NCBI RefSeq assembly: GCF_000001735.4
Contig: NC_003071.7
Coordinates: forward strand, 14,253,151 to 14,317,150
DNA: 64,000 nucleotides
Direction: 5' to 3'
Source: Arabidopsis thaliana
Taxonomy: Eukaryota; Streptophyta; Magnoliopsida; Brassicales; Brassicaceae
Below are positions 12,529 to 24,634 of this stretch, piece after piece. Each line of letters opens with the position of its first letter. Position 1 is the first letter of the stretch. The notes below the pieces were generated by a model, which was given only the letters and a program-made list of their open reading frames with translations, ran no database searches and was not told where the DNA came from. A program made the translations under genes and the position numbers.

Positions 12529-14730
12529 TCAATTTATATAGACAGTGTCACTATGTCTTGGGGGTCTATCAGGAACCGTACCTGGTTTGAATCTGGACGC
12601 TTCATGTCTCGCCAGCTCAGGAGGCACCGCACTGTTGCTCTGAACAAGCATCTGCTTCAGATCATAGAAGACTTCGGTATCATGAAGTGTCAAGAACGAA
12701 GTCGCAACACCACTTTTCCCAGCACGTCCTGTACGTCCGATACGATGTGTGTACATCTCTATATGTTTAGGCATGTCGTAGTTTATGACATGAGCCACAT
12801 CCGGAATATCAATTCCACGTCCTACAACATCTGTTGCAACAAGAACGTTGTATCTCTTTGCTCTGAATCCTTCTAAGCTGATTTCTCTCTGCTCTTGTGA
12901 TTTCCCACCGTGCAAGGTCGTGACACGGTACCCTGCCTTATCCAGATTCTTAGCAATCGAGTCACAATTTTTCTTTGTGTTAACAAACACAATGGCAGTC
13001 TTCTCGCCGAGCTCATCGAGCAGTTTCTGCAATCTGAAGAATTTCTCTGATTCTTTCATCATAATAACATGTTGCGAAATCAAATCCGTAGTCTTTCCAG
13101 CAGTACCAATGGTGACAACAACCGGGTTCCTCAAGTACTTCCGAGCTAGCCGCTCTACCCCAGGAGGCATTGTAGCACTAAACATATATGTAGTTCTATA
13201 AATCTTCTTTTCATCAAGCTCTTCTTCTTCGTTCTCAGGTTTCAAATTACTTGAAGGCATCGCATCTAACACACCTGCAACCTGTGGCTCGAAACCCATG
13301 TCAATCATCCGATCTGCCTCATCAAGAACCACATAGTTACACTGGTTCAACACCGCATAACGCCTCTCAAGGCAATCAATCAGACGACCCGGAGTAGCAA
13401 TCACAATCTCACACCCTTGTGTTATCTTCAACCCCTGTTCCTCAATCGACTGACCACCCACAATAGAAGTCACCCTAAACCCTAGATAATGCGCAAACTT
13501 AACAGTTTCCTCCTCAATCTGCTGAGCAAGCTCTCTAGTAGGGGCCATAACAACAGCATAAGGCCCCTCAGTCTCATTCTCTTCGCTCATCGGTGGCAAT
13601 CTAGAGATGTAAGCTAACATGGGTAAAACAAAAGCAGCAGTCTTACCAGAACCAGTCTCTGCAATGCCGATAACATCACGCTGTTGCAGTCCAAGTGGTA
13701 TAGCTGCCATTTGAATAGGAGAAGGTTTCTTGTATCCAGCTCTCTCCACAGCTTTCAAAAGCTCAGAAGTAAGCTTACTCTCTTCCCAGCTCCTCATCGG
13801 ACGAGGAATCCTCGAACCCTTGTAAGAGATATTGAAATCTTCTCTGAAAATACGCCAATCCCTTTCAGTCATCTCCTCTAATCTCTTATCACTCCAATGC
13901 CTGTCAACCCTCATATCAAACGAGTCATAAGTATCAGCAGCTTCTTCTCTCACTCTCTGAGCAGCAGCTTCCTCTGGTTTCTCTACAATACCATCTTTCT
14001 TACGAATCTCGTCTCGCATCTCTTTCTCATGCTTAGCCGCTTGTTTCTTCTGCTCACGACGGTCCATACCAGCACGAAACCCTCTCCCAAAGAGAAGCTG
14101 AGCTTCATGAGGGTTTTGGTAAAGAACGTTCATATCCCTAGAAGTATCCTCAGTGTTTTCCCAATCAAAAGAGAAACGAAACTTCTCGCTTGGCCTAATG
14201 ACTCTCTTCTTCGGCTTCTTACCTCCAAGATACTGCTCTTTAATGGCGTCAAGTTCCTTCTCCTTCTCTCTCTCAACTAATTTCTCAACACGCGCCTTCT
14301 CCCTAGCCTTAACCTCCTCTTCCCTCTCCTTTTCTCTATTTCTCCGATCCGGTTCACGATCTCGTTCACGACGGTCACGCTCACGGTCTCTCTCTCGCTC
14401 TCTATCCCTATCCCTGTCTCTATCCCTATCGCGGTCTCGATCTCGCCCTCTATCTCTCTCCCTATCTCGGTCACGTTCTCGGTCTCGGTCCCGATCTCTA
14501 TCTCGATCCTTATCCCGATTGGTATCTCCATTGGAGACATCTTCCGTCTCGGGCTCGGGGCGACCAAGTTGCTCACGACGGACACGTTGCTCGGAGATTT
14601 GATCCTGGCGGCGTTTTAGGGCTAACTCTTCCCGCTGTTTTTTGGTGAGGAAGACAGGCTTCTTAGCAATGGAGGAATCGAGAGTATTGACGGAGGTAGA
14701 TCCGACGACTTCGTTGATTGTTCGCTTCAT
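12529..14730 (-). CDS. RH21: DEAD-box RNA helicase RH21 (PRP28/U5-100K type, At2g33730)
   Basis: ATP-dependent RNA helicase related to Prp28/DDX23, which helps exchange U1 for U6 at the 5' splice site; nuclear spliceosome role by homology. An uninterrupted 733-codon frame. Residues about 70-160 are a low-complexity Arg-Asp/Arg-Glu tract, the charged tail typical of this subgroup. Helicase motifs are complete: AETGSGKT (357-364), PTREL (397-401), TPGR (446-449), DEAD (470-473), SAT (518-520), [11 protein letters not shown] (about 631-641) and HRIGRTGR (662-669). The gene appears intronless. The stop lies in the convergent spacer with the B3 gene. The repetitive Arg-rich DNA creates long but spurious frames on the opposite strand. 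Confidence 0.97.
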
Positions 14731-15381
14731 CGGTGGTTAGCTGGAGATTATTCGCTTGGTCGATTAGCAGGAGGGGAAAGCAAACAAGACCTAGAACCTT
14801 TCTTCTCTTCTTCTCTCGCTCTGATTTCTTTTTCACTTGGATTCTCTTTTTCTACATTTTTCCAAAACCCCCCAATTCTAGCAAACTCTCAAGGGTTTTA
14901 GGCCCATTAGTTTTTCTTTTGCATTCCGAATTCAAATCTAATTTTGTTTTTAGGCCCATTAGTGTTTTTTCAGCGGAGATTATGTAGAGTAGTTAGATTT
15001 TCTCTTGGGTGAAGATTACAAACCCATTTCAAGGGTTAGAGAACTCGCTTGTAGTAGTGTGGTGTGACACAGTTCATTCATCATTAGGGATTAAACCAAC
15101 TACACTAATTCTGTCTTTCCAACATGAAGTTTTCTGGTAATGCAAACGAAACCGATTATCTTCGACATCAATGTTCAGATAAAGTTGAAAACTGATATAA
15201 TGGTTGCTAAGGAGACGACAAAATGTTTTTTGTGGAAGCAGAGAAACTAAAACCTGATTCGTTCTAATTGATGCTCTCAAAACATAACCCTGCTTAAATG
15301 CTGATGTTCCTAAACTCAACCCTGCTAAATATGCTAATTCATCGTATAATCTATACATATCACCTAATCTTAGTTAAGCAA
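14731..15381. other. RH21 promoter and J-protein 3' flank
   Basis: About 650 bp between the RH21 ATG and the J-domain gene stop, both on the minus strand. It holds the RH21 leader and promoter, with two copies of a TAGGCCCATTAG element (near 14900 and 14952), the GGCCCA motif common in promoters of growth and translation genes. No coding region is supported here. Confidence 0.5.
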
Positions 15382-16244
15382 TTACCAAAGATAATGCTTC
15401 ACCCCAAGGCCATTGCAAGTCAATATGAGCTCCTTGTACTCATTCAATAGTTCCTGCAACAGAAGATACACAGGGATTTATCAAACTCAAAAGCTTTGGA
15501 AGTAGTTTCTCTCTCGAATGAAATTAATAACTTTCGTCTACCGTGTTGTGCTCATAGATACGACGCATCCTTTTCTTATCGTACTCCTGCCTTGCAATTG
15601 GGTCGCTCAACACTGTTCAGTTACAAGATCAAATTCTTTATTGCTAAAGTCCACAGAATCAATGGCTAAATGAAAACAGATTCCTTTCCCCTAAACTAGT
15701 AAACTTCTTTCCTTCAATAATACATTCTGCATTACATAGTTAGAAGAAGACCAATGAAACAAATTCACATTCTAAGCTTACTACTACTTCAAAGCCTAGC
15801 TCAACAAACAAACACAACTACATCTACACGATGAAAGAGAAGCAAAACCTTGATAAGCCTCGTTGATTTCTTGAAACCTAGACGTAGCAGAATCCTCTTC
15901 TTTAAATTTGTCCGGATGCCATTTCTGCAACACAACTCCAACACAATCATCACTGAAGAACTCACACTCAGAGACTGTCACAAATTAGTGGGAAAATGAA
16001 GTGGAAAAGAGAAGGAACCAGAGCAAGACGGATAAAGCTGGAACGAATCTCATCATCAGAAGCGTCACAGTTCAATTCCAGAACTTTATAGTGATCCTGC
16101 AACACCCAATTCACAAAAACCAAAACTTTAACAAATTCAAAACCAAACAATTATCAAATTTTTGTTTTTTTGTTTGTTTACCTTGTAATCCTCGAAATCG
16201 AAAAAATCGAAGCCATGGCTGTCTCCCCAATCGGAACACCACAT
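15382..16244 (-). CDS. Small J-domain (DnaJ-like) protein (At2g33735)
   Basis: Hsp40-type co-chaperone that should stimulate an Hsp70 ATPase. Five exons on the minus strand: 16244-16182, 16096-16019, 15924-15849, 15612-15542 and 15453-15382, spliced to 119 residues. The J domain takes up most of the protein: DHYKVLELNCDASDDEI, a first helix ending IRLALKWHPDKF with the invariant HPD at residues 50-52, then FQEINEAYQVLSDPIARQEYD. There is no Gly/Phe region, zinc finger or client-binding domain, and no transmembrane segment or clear targeting sequence, so it is a minimal type III J-protein. Introns of 85-236 bp all follow GT..AG. Its ATG is only 196 bp from the ATG of divergently transcribed CUTA, so the pair may share a promoter. 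Confidence 0.92.
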
Positions 16245-16439
16245 TCTCCAGAGCAAACAAACGATTCCAAGCTTCCTCAAATTTACGATTTTCCTCCTCT
16301 CGTCACTGTGGGCTTCTTCAGATAAAATTTTATTATTATTATGCAATTTCGTTTTAGACCCCTAAACTATTACATTATTACAGTTAAAGGACATTTCGCA
16401 GCTTCCAGAAACATTTAGAGACGGCTGAGATACACAGTG

Positions 16440-18373
16440 ATGGCTTCGTCTCTCACCACTAGATTATCGGCGGTAATCGGATCTCGACGGAGTTTTCCGA
16501 TCGTCGGAGCGTTTTGCGTTCTGTCAACTCTCTCAATCTCTTCTCTTTCTTCTTCATCTCCCTTCAAATCGGGTTGTGCACAGTCTTTCTCTGTTGTTCC
16601 TCTCTTAAGGTTAGTATTTTCGAATAAACGTCGATTCTTTTTGTTCAGTTTTGTTAATAAAGCTCATGAATTGGAAATTTATAGGTCTAAGTTTAGCAGT
16701 AAGGCTTTTTCTTCGTCGATCAGAATGGAGGAGAGCAGCAAAACTGTGCCCAGCATTGTTGTCTATGTCACTGTTCCTAACAGAGAAGCAGGTTTCGTGT
16801 TTGCTTTAATTCTCAATTTCTTGTGTTTTTAGGAACCTGGGCATTGTCCTTTGACAGTAGTCACATTTTTCTGGATGGTGAGAAAATGATAACAACTATG
16901 GAGCTTTGGTTTCCTCTTATCGGTTTTGAACATGAAAGATTTTCCCTTTTTTGGATACCTGTATATATATCTCTATTAGCTTAGACTTCTCTTTCCAATG
17001 ACTCTATGACTTCCTTAGTACTAGTTCTTCTGTTGCCGTATCCAAGATTTTACTGGTTGAGACCTTTGTAGGCAAATTTGGAACCTGGAGGAGTAGCTTA
17101 AGGAAACTCCTTGTGAACTTGTATTCATTAAGTTTAAGAAACTGATCGAATCACCTATTTAGTTGTATACTTGCTAGAGTATTTACTGATCGAGATGTCA
17201 CTAATGGCTCTCTTATTTTTTATATTCGGATCAATTTCTCTCTCAGTGGTAGATGATGTTCTGCGAGTTCTTAATCTTTTATTTTTACTATTTGTTTCGT
17301 TGGCAGGGAAGAAGTTGGCTAACAGCATTGTCCAGGAAAAGCTTGCAGCGTGTGTGAACATTGTGCCTGGTACTTTCCTTTTCTTGTGTTAGCCTCTTAC
17401 TTCTTTGTTTCCAGTCTGAATTTCAGTAACTTGAGTAAACAGATTCTATCGTCTAATTGGGTTTCTGCGGTCGAGATTTTGTAGAACCTTATCTGCTAGC
17501 GTAATCACTTTTTGGTCAGAATGTTTTTGCTATTCAGAAAAAGAATGAAGTTAATTCAAGAAAGAACTGGAAGCTAATTCTAGCAATTTCGTGATCTGTT
17601 CATGCTTTATGATATTGAATATAGAACTTACTACTTTGTTTGCTGGCATGTTTTGTTTTGTGATATTGAATACTACTAGTTCTGTCACTAGAAGATGTTT
17701 ATGTTTGTTTGCTTGGAATTTGGATGCAGGCATTGAATCGGTGTACGAGTGGGAGGGGAAGGTAAGTACGGAACAATAGATGCACATCATTCATCATTCT
17801 TCAGTATATTTTGATCTCAATCCTATCTCGAGGACTACCATTGATAATAGTTGAACAAAGATCTCTGAGCTTTTAGGAACCCCTAGAAAAACTCATAAGA
17901 TCTCATAAATATTACAAATGATCATTAACCCTCCTACTTTTTTTTTTTTTTTGAACACCGATTAACCCTCCTTCTAAACATAAATATTTTGCTTGGAACA
18001 TTGTTCATCTTGAAACTGAGCTATTTTGCTAGCTGATCTCTGAATATATTGCACATAATCAAACCCTTTGGCTTCAGGTTCAGAGTGATTCAGAGGAGCT
18101 CCTGATAATCAAAACAAGGCAATCCCTTCTAGAACCTCTAACCGAGCATGTCAATGCAAATCACGAATACGAGTAAGCATTGTTCTATGACGTATTCTGC
18201 ATATAAAAACATGAGTAATGCGAGTGTCTTGCCTTTTCTTTAGCAATCACACAAGCTAAGTTAATAAATATGGTTTACTTGTTACCTTTAGTGTGCCAGA
18301 AGTAATTGCGTTGCCCATCACTGGTGGGAGCGACAAGTATTTAGAATGGTTGAAAAACAGTACAAGGAACTGA
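16440..18373 (+). CDS. CUTA: CutA homologue, chloroplast (CUTA, At2g33740)
   Basis: CutA1-family copper-binding trimeric protein. Six exons: 16440-16609, 16685-16791, 17307-17369, 17730-17761, 18078-18172 and 18292-18373, spliced to 182 residues as known for the locus. The first 70 or so residues are Ser/Arg-rich with few acids, consistent with a chloroplast transit peptide. The mature part shows CutA1 landmarks: VPSIVVYVTVPNREAGKKLA, KLAACVNIVPGIESVYEWEGK, then SEELLIIKTRQSLL and VPEVIALPI. The plant protein is known to sit in the chloroplast envelope or intermembrane space; its physiological role is unclear. It lies head-to-head with the J-domain gene and tail-to-tail with PUP2. Confidence 0.95.
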
Positions 18374-18643
18374 GATCTCGACATCTCGTAGCTGCCCATC
18401 GTCAATGGCTTTCTAGTATTAGTTTCTTTTACATTTCAGTAACCTCTGTATTAAAGATAAAACGTGTGAAGTGTAATACTGGACCAGTTCGTCAAATGAA
18501 ATAAACAATGACATTGTTCCATATAATGGATGGACATTTGCTTAAAAGATTTCAGATCAAGTCTTTGATTCAATGAGCACCTCACAGCTCATAGATTTTA
18601 CAGACATCATTAACAAAAATAAATTGTAACATGTTATGTGCTT

Positions 18644-20115
18644 TTAAGCTACATAATCAGTAACTGGAAGCTGAGACAGTTGTGTATCCTGAGCCTTAGT
18701 CTTCTCCTCGGATTTAACCTGTCCATAGAAATAAGAGACTGATCCCCAGAGGGAGAGAGCCAAAGCGACACCTTTCCCCGCCTGAAACTTCTCCTGGAAG
18801 CAAATGACGGCCAAGATCACCGTCACCGGAAGCAGAGCACTGACCATAATTCCAGAGACCAGAGACGATGCACAGAAGATCAACCCAATAGCTCCCACAA
18901 AAAATGCTTGCCAGATTATGGCCGTGAACACAATCACCACATAGTACAAAGACTCTCCAAGCTTAAAATCTCTTGCTTCTCCTGCTATCACCTGCCAAAT
19001 GAAACATTATCCTATCAAGAAATTCAAAGATCCCAATTCTTGATTAGAAAAAGCATACTCTTTCTTCCCAAACAAAATTCAAACATCTTCCTTTTAGGGT
19101 TCCATAAACAATCCAGAGGTACCCTCTTGGTTTAAAAGGCTTAAAAATGAAATCTTTATCTTGCTTTTGGATCAAGAAAGTCAAAGATCCCAATTATTGA
19201 TTCTCAAACCCTATTCTTGATTAGAAAAAGCATACTCTTTCTTCCCAAACAAAATTCAAACATCTTCCTTTTAGGGTTCCATAAACAATCCAGAGGTACC
19301 CTCTTGGTTTAAAAGGCTTAAAAATGAAATCTTTATCTTGCTTTTGGATCAAGAAAGTCAAAGATCCCAATTATTGATTCTCAAACCCTATTCTTGAAAA
19401 TAAACAAAGCATGTTTTACCTTGAAATCGCCAGCGGCTAGCATCCCCACGAGGCAGACACAAGTGGCAGCAAAGCATAAGACCATCTGGAACTCGAGCGC
19501 GAGCGTATACGTGATTCGCTGACCAGATTTCTTGTAAGAAAGCTCGACAAGTGGCAATATAAACCCATAGAGAAGAGCTGCACCAAGAGTCATGATGAAC
19601 CCAACAACATATTCCTTGTGTGTCTCGTTTGCAAGCTTGTCACTATCAGAGTTAAGGGCAAGGACTACGGCACCACCAGTGAGCAAAACGATAGCGTTTA
19701 TAGTGAAAGGTGTGAACTTTTGCTTCACCATAAAAAATGCAAAGAGAGCAGTGAAGCCTAATTGCGCGGAGATGATCAAAGACGCAGTAGAAACAGGGAT
19801 ATAAGCTAACCCGTAAGAGTAGAGGTAATTGTCAAATCCCACGAGCAAACCAACAACGATAGCGGCGATAAAGAGAGGAGGTTTCATGAGGAAAAATGGA
19901 GTCGTTTCTTGTTCTTCAAGGCAACGACGACGGCGGAGGAAAGATAAGAGAAGAGGGAAGAAAATGAGTGGACAACCAACGGTTTGAAGGAAGCTTGGAA
20001 ACCAGATCCTTTCGCCACCATTTTGGAAGTAGAGACGCATCATTAGAGGGCCTCCACAGTTTCCAATGGCCAAGAATATACAGTTTATGATTACAAGAAC
20101 TGTCTTCATCTTCAT
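18644..20115 (-). CDS. PUP2: Purine permease PUP2 (At2g33750)
   Basis: Plant purine permease of the drug/metabolite transporter superfamily; PUP1 and PUP2 are known to carry adenine and cytokinin bases across the plasma membrane, with PUP2 active in phloem. Two exons on the minus strand (20115-19420 and 18991-18644) give 347 residues. About ten hydrophobic segments are visible, starting [20 protein letters not shown], and the C-terminal half has [19 protein letters not shown] and the family signature [19 protein letters not shown]. The protein ends DYVA, as in PUP1. The single intron (18992-19419) is largely made of an exact tandem duplication, described separately; the flanking splice sites are intact. 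Confidence 0.93.
19036..19397. repeat. Exact 177-bp tandem duplication in the PUP2 intron
   Basis: Positions 19036-19220 reappear without a visible mismatch at an offset of exactly 177 bp, so the intron carries two complete head-to-tail units and a few extra bases. Each unit contains a diverged internal echo (TCAAAGATCCCAATT..TTGATT), pointing to an older, smaller duplication in the same place. Perfect identity in non-coding DNA implies a very recent event. Confidence 0.92.
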
Positions 20116-22649
20116 CTTCTTCTTCTTGCTATAACCAAATTATATGTTTTTTAGCTGGTTCGTCTTGGTTCGCATCAAAGAAATTCAGGTGGAATTATAA
20201 GGTAAGGTTATAAAGAGGAGGCCATTGTTTTTTCTTTTCTTTTTCCTAATTCTTTAGTTTAATGGAATTTATATTAGTTGAAAACTATACAACCAAATAA
20301 AATAATTAATCTCCTCCATAGCTAGCAGCCTAGCACTCATACCTCGCCCTATTAGCTGACTCGTATCTGCTTCGGAAAAAATGGTATTTGTAACTTTCGA
20401 GTCGGAAAAAATATATTAAGATATTGCTACATGTGAGTCATGAAATGGATAAAGTTGATAAATTCACCACGAATATAATACACTAATACAGTACACGATT
20501 TATTATAAGAATTTGTAAAATACCAAATCCAGAAACAGATAAAATGGTTGTCTTTCGTAATTGTTTAAAGTAGTGATGGTGAGCAAATCGCTGTTTTCTT
20601 TATGTATAATTGCAAAAACAATAGCACATTAGAAGTGTTGAAACTACTTTCTTAACATGGAAAAAAGTAACGACTGATCATTGTTGAGTTTATCTTTATA
20701 TGCTTTTTATGGTATTTGTATTGGATATTGAAGTGGACTTCTCATATAAGGATGTCGTTCTTTTCATAATGATCTCTTAGCAAATCATCGATATTGATAT
20801 TGTATATTGAAGTGGACTTTAAAAAAATATCGTTCCTTTTACTTAAAATAAAATATGTTATTACTTAAATAGACACTGGAAAGTGTCGCATACCTCTAAA
20901 AAAAAATCAGAATTTTTATTTATATAACGGAACACAAAGTATAAATTAATCGGTCCTTCATCGGAGTTATGAGTTTCCCCTTCATTTACAATTATTTTTT
21001 TGGAGAGATTACATATCTATTTATCATTGACATGACATCGAATAACATGTATCCCGAAAATTCAAAGGTACATTCCGTATTGTGTGTACCCCCTACTTCA
21101 CTACACCTTTTTGGACTAACACTAACTTCAAACCTAAAAACCTACAATATTAAACAATCTTACTTTATTTATGGCTTTCTTCTAGTTACTAAAAGCTCTA
21201 AATTTATAGCATAATGACCATTTTTCTAAACCTTTCTGTATTCTTTTATACATTATGATTTTAGACAGTTTCTTGATTTTTGTAGTAATTTAGAAGTTTT
21301 AGATATTTCTCGTTGATAAATTCAACACGAATATAATACATTAAACGCTTTATTATAATATATAATAATTTGTAATCTACCAAATCCAAAAACGAATAAA
21401 AACGGTTGTCTTTCGTAATTGTTCTAAGTAGTGATTGTGAGCAATCGCTGTTTCTTTCTGTATAATTGCAAAAAAAAATAAAAAAAATAGCACATTAGAA
21501 GTGTTCAAACTATCTATTTTCTTAAATTGGAAAAAAAGAAAGAGTGATTGAGTTTATCGTTATATGCTTTTTATGGTATCTGATTAAAAAGTCAATGACA
21601 AGGTCAATGATAAATATAATTTCTCCAAACAAAAGTCAATGAAGAGAAACTCATAAGTCTTAGGTCCGATGAAAAAACCCCGATTAATTTGTAATTTTGG
21701 TTCCGTTATTTGTTTAAGTAATCACATATAATTATATTCTATTTTAAGTAAGTCAGACTCAAAGGAACAATTTCTTATTTTTTAAAAGTTTATTTCAATA
21801 TCCAGTATCAAAAATTCAGCAAAATCTTTAAGAATTATACATTTTAAATATTTGATTTGTCGAGAATATTGATTTTGATACCAAAATTTTTAAATTGTTC
21901 TTTAAGATTCGTGGTAATAGAAGATTATTGATGCCAAAGATTTTGTTTCTATTCAAGTATCAGATATTGTGTTCGTAGACGTTCCATCGTTAGAAGATTT
22001 AACTAAATATTTGATTTTATTACAATCTTTCTCAATAATCATTTAACAAATATTTGAAAACCCGTTTGATAATCCATTGATCCGCAAGATTATGATTACA
22101 TTTTGTTGGATGGCATTTTAAGATAATTTGTTACACTTCTCAACGTTAAAACCTATGATGTAATTCCAAAATAGTAGTATAGGATACTTATTCACGTTTA
22201 AATGTAAAGAAATTCACGTATAAATGTTTTATGTTCTAGGAGGCTTTGGCTTTTCTCGGTTAAGTACAGTCTATGACTCTATGTTGTGGGAGTCTTTTGC
22301 GATCTTTAATTTAGCCATTTCCTTCATTAGCACCTATTCATGCTTTAGCCTTGTAGCTTTTAGTTTTTGGATGCACTTAGCCTTTGGTAGCTTCTTAACA
22401 GCATTACCGGTGGGATGATTAACCTTTAGCCGTTTCTGAACACACCTATTTATATTGTTAGTGTTAGTGTCTAAACAGTAATAGTACGCATCATTGATTG
22501 TCTATCTAATTCAATAGGTGTTACATTAAACGTTGTAGCCTTTCAGCTTTACCGGACAAGATCATGTGGTACCGAACCAGACCGACCGGTCTAGAAGCTT
22601 TCGATTTTCATATAAATAACGTATTTCCCCATGAATTTTACAAGTTTCA
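20116..22649. other. AT-rich intergenic region with direct and inverted repeats
   Basis: About 2.5 kb between divergently transcribed PUP2 and the PPR gene. A block of about 200 bp recurs as a direct repeat (20455-20650 and 21315-21515), and another of about 180 bp recurs in inverted orientation (about 20800-20985 and 21640-21830). No transposase-like frame is visible. The PPR promoter is at the right edge. Confidence 0.6.
20455..21830. repeat. Composite direct plus inverted repeat block
   Basis: Diverged direct copies share CACGAATATAATACA, CGGTTGTCTTTCGTAATTG-like and TAGCACATTAGAAGTGTT stretches. The inverted pair shares CCGATTAATTT, TTCCGTTAT and GGATATTGAA-type tracts on opposite strands. 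This could be a decayed non-autonomous DNA element or a rearranged local duplication; no family is assigned. Confidence 0.6.
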
Positions 22650-24401
22650 ATGACAACAAAAGTGGCGGCAAATTCTGCTGCTTACGAAGCCATAGTTCGA
22701 GCAGGTCCTCGTGTAAAGCAACTTCAACAAGTTCATGCTCACCTCATTGTCACGGGTTATGGTCGTAGCCGGAGTCTCTTGACAAAGCTCATTACTTTAG
22801 CTTGTTCCGCTCGAGCCATCGCCTATACTCATCTTCTCTTCCTCTCCGTTCCCCTTCCCGATGACTTCCTCTTCAATTCAGTTATCAAATCGACTTCTAA
22901 GTTGCGTTTACCTTTGCATTGCGTTGCTTATTACCGTCGTATGTTATCTTCAAACGTCTCTCCGAGTAACTACACTTTCACCTCTGTTATCAAGTCTTGC
23001 GCCGATCTCTCTGCCTTGAGAATCGGAAAAGGTGTTCATTGTCATGCAGTGGTTTCTGGGTTTGGATTGGATACTTACGTTCAGGCTGCTTTGGTGACGT
23101 TTTATTCAAAGTGTGGCGATATGGAAGGTGCACGCCAAGTGTTCGATAGAATGCCTGAGAAGTCTATTGTGGCGTGGAATTCGTTGGTTTCTGGATTTGA
23201 GCAAAATGGGTTGGCGGATGAAGCAATTCAGGTGTTTTATCAGATGCGAGAATCAGGGTTTGAGCCGGATTCAGCGACGTTTGTGAGCCTTCTCTCGGCT
23301 TGTGCCCAAACTGGTGCGGTAAGTTTAGGATCTTGGGTGCATCAGTACATTATCAGTGAGGGTCTTGACCTGAATGTTAAACTTGGTACTGCGTTGATTA
23401 ACTTGTATTCTAGGTGCGGTGACGTTGGAAAAGCCCGGGAAGTCTTTGACAAGATGAAGGAAACTAATGTGGCTGCTTGGACGGCAATGATCTCTGCTTA
23501 TGGTACTCATGGATATGGCCAACAAGCTGTAGAGCTGTTTAATAAAATGGAGGATGATTGCGGTCCAATCCCAAATAACGTAACATTTGTAGCTGTTTTA
23601 TCGGCTTGCGCTCATGCTGGACTCGTTGAGGAAGGACGTTCAGTCTACAAGAGAATGACCAAGAGCTATAGATTGATCCCAGGAGTGGAACATCATGTTT
23701 GTATGGTAGATATGCTTGGGCGGGCTGGATTTCTTGACGAAGCTTATAAATTCATACATCAGCTTGATGCTACAGGGAAAGCAACTGCTCCAGCATTGTG
23801 GACAGCGATGCTTGGAGCATGCAAGATGCACAGGAACTATGATCTCGGTGTAGAAATTGCCAAGCGTCTCATAGCCCTTGAGCCAGATAATCCCGGTCAT
23901 CATGTCATGCTCTCAAATATCTATGCCTTGAGTGGCAAAACAGATGAAGTATCACACATAAGAGATGGAATGATGAGGAATAACCTTAGAAAACAGGTTG
24001 GCTATAGCGTAATTGAAGTGGAAAATAAGACATATATGTTCAGTATGGGTGATGAGTCTCATCAAGAGACTGGAGAAATTTATCGGTATCTGGAAACTTT
24101 GATAAGCCGGTGTAAGGAAATAGGGTATGCACCGGTTTCTGAAGAAGTTATGCACCAAGTTGAGGAAGAGGAAAAGGAGTTCGCACTTAGATACCACAGC
24201 GAGAAGCTTGCTGTAGCATTCGGTTTGTTGAAAACTGTAGATGTAGCCATTACAATTGTGAAGAATCTACGGATCTGTGAGGATTGTCATTCTGCTTTCA
24301 AGTATATTTCTATTGTGTCCAATAGACAGATCACTGTTAGGGATAAGCTCCGGTTTCACCATTTTCAAAATGGTTCTTGTTCATGTCTGGACTATTGGTA
24401 A
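22650..24401 (+). CDS. PCMP-H6: PPR protein, PLS/DYW class (At2g33760, PCMP-H6)
   Basis: Intronless 583-residue pentatricopeptide repeat protein. Such proteins bind specific organellar RNAs, and DYW-class members usually act in C-to-U editing. Tandem repeats run from about residue 50 to 400, with recurring ALVTFYSKCGDMEGARQVFD, PEKSIVAWNSLVSGF and LINLYSRCGDVGKAREVFD-type units. An E/E+ region follows (LEPDNPGHHVMLSNIYA), then the DYW deaminase-like domain with YHSEKLAVAFGLL, the zinc-type CEDCH, and a C-terminus ending exactly DYW. The HSE and CxxC signature is present, so the deaminase site looks whole. Organelle targeting is not clear from the N-terminus. The 3' end faces PHO2 across only about 230 bp. 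Its RNA target is unknown to me. Confidence 0.95.
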   Translation: MTTKVAANSAAYEAIVRAGPRVKQLQQVHAHLIVTGYGRSRSLLTKLITLACSARAIAYTHLLFLSVPLPDDFLFNSVIKSTSKLRLPLHCVAYYRRMLSSNVSPSNYTFTSVIKSCADLSALRIGKGVHCHAVVSGFGLDTYVQAALVTFYSKCGDMEGARQVFDRMPEKSIVAWNSLVSGFEQNGLADEAIQVFYQMRESGFEPDSATFVSLLSACAQTGAVSLGSWVHQYIISEGLDLNVKLGTALINLYSRCGDVGKAREVFDKMKETNVAAWTAMISAYGTHGYGQQAVELFNKMEDDCGPIPNNVTFVAVLSACAHAGLVEEGRSVYKRMTKSYRLIPGVEHHVCMVDMLGRAGFLDEAYKFIHQLDATGKATAPALWTAMLGACKMHRNYDLGVEIAKRLIALEPDNPGHHVMLSNIYALSGKTDEVSHIRDGMMRNNLRKQVGYSVIEVENKTYMFSMGDESHQETGEIYRYLETLISRCKEIGYAPVSEEVMHQVEEEEKEFALRYHSEKLAVAFGLLKTVDVAITIVKNLRICEDCHSAFKYISIVSNRQITVRDKLRFHHFQNGSCSCLDYW

Positions 24402-24634
24402 GGACAAGATACAAACACAATTTTTTTATTACAAAAGATGGTACATCGTTCTTGCACAAGTAACAACCCTGTGATATTATACAAGATAAGCCTATTTTAC
24501 AGCGGTTTTATTCTCACGCATTGAATTACAAAACATATTCTACATGGGGAGGAGACTACCGACCTCGCAAACCCATTTTATACAGCAGTTATTGGATGTT
24601 AGGGAGATGTTTTGACATCAGAACATTACCGACC

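Noticed and set aside
14153-14602. Long Arg/Ser-rich frame on the plus strand opposite RH21, looking like an SR splicing protein
   Set aside because: It is the mirror of the repetitive Arg-Asp/Arg-Glu codons of RH21; the composition follows from the repeat and there is no RRM or start context.
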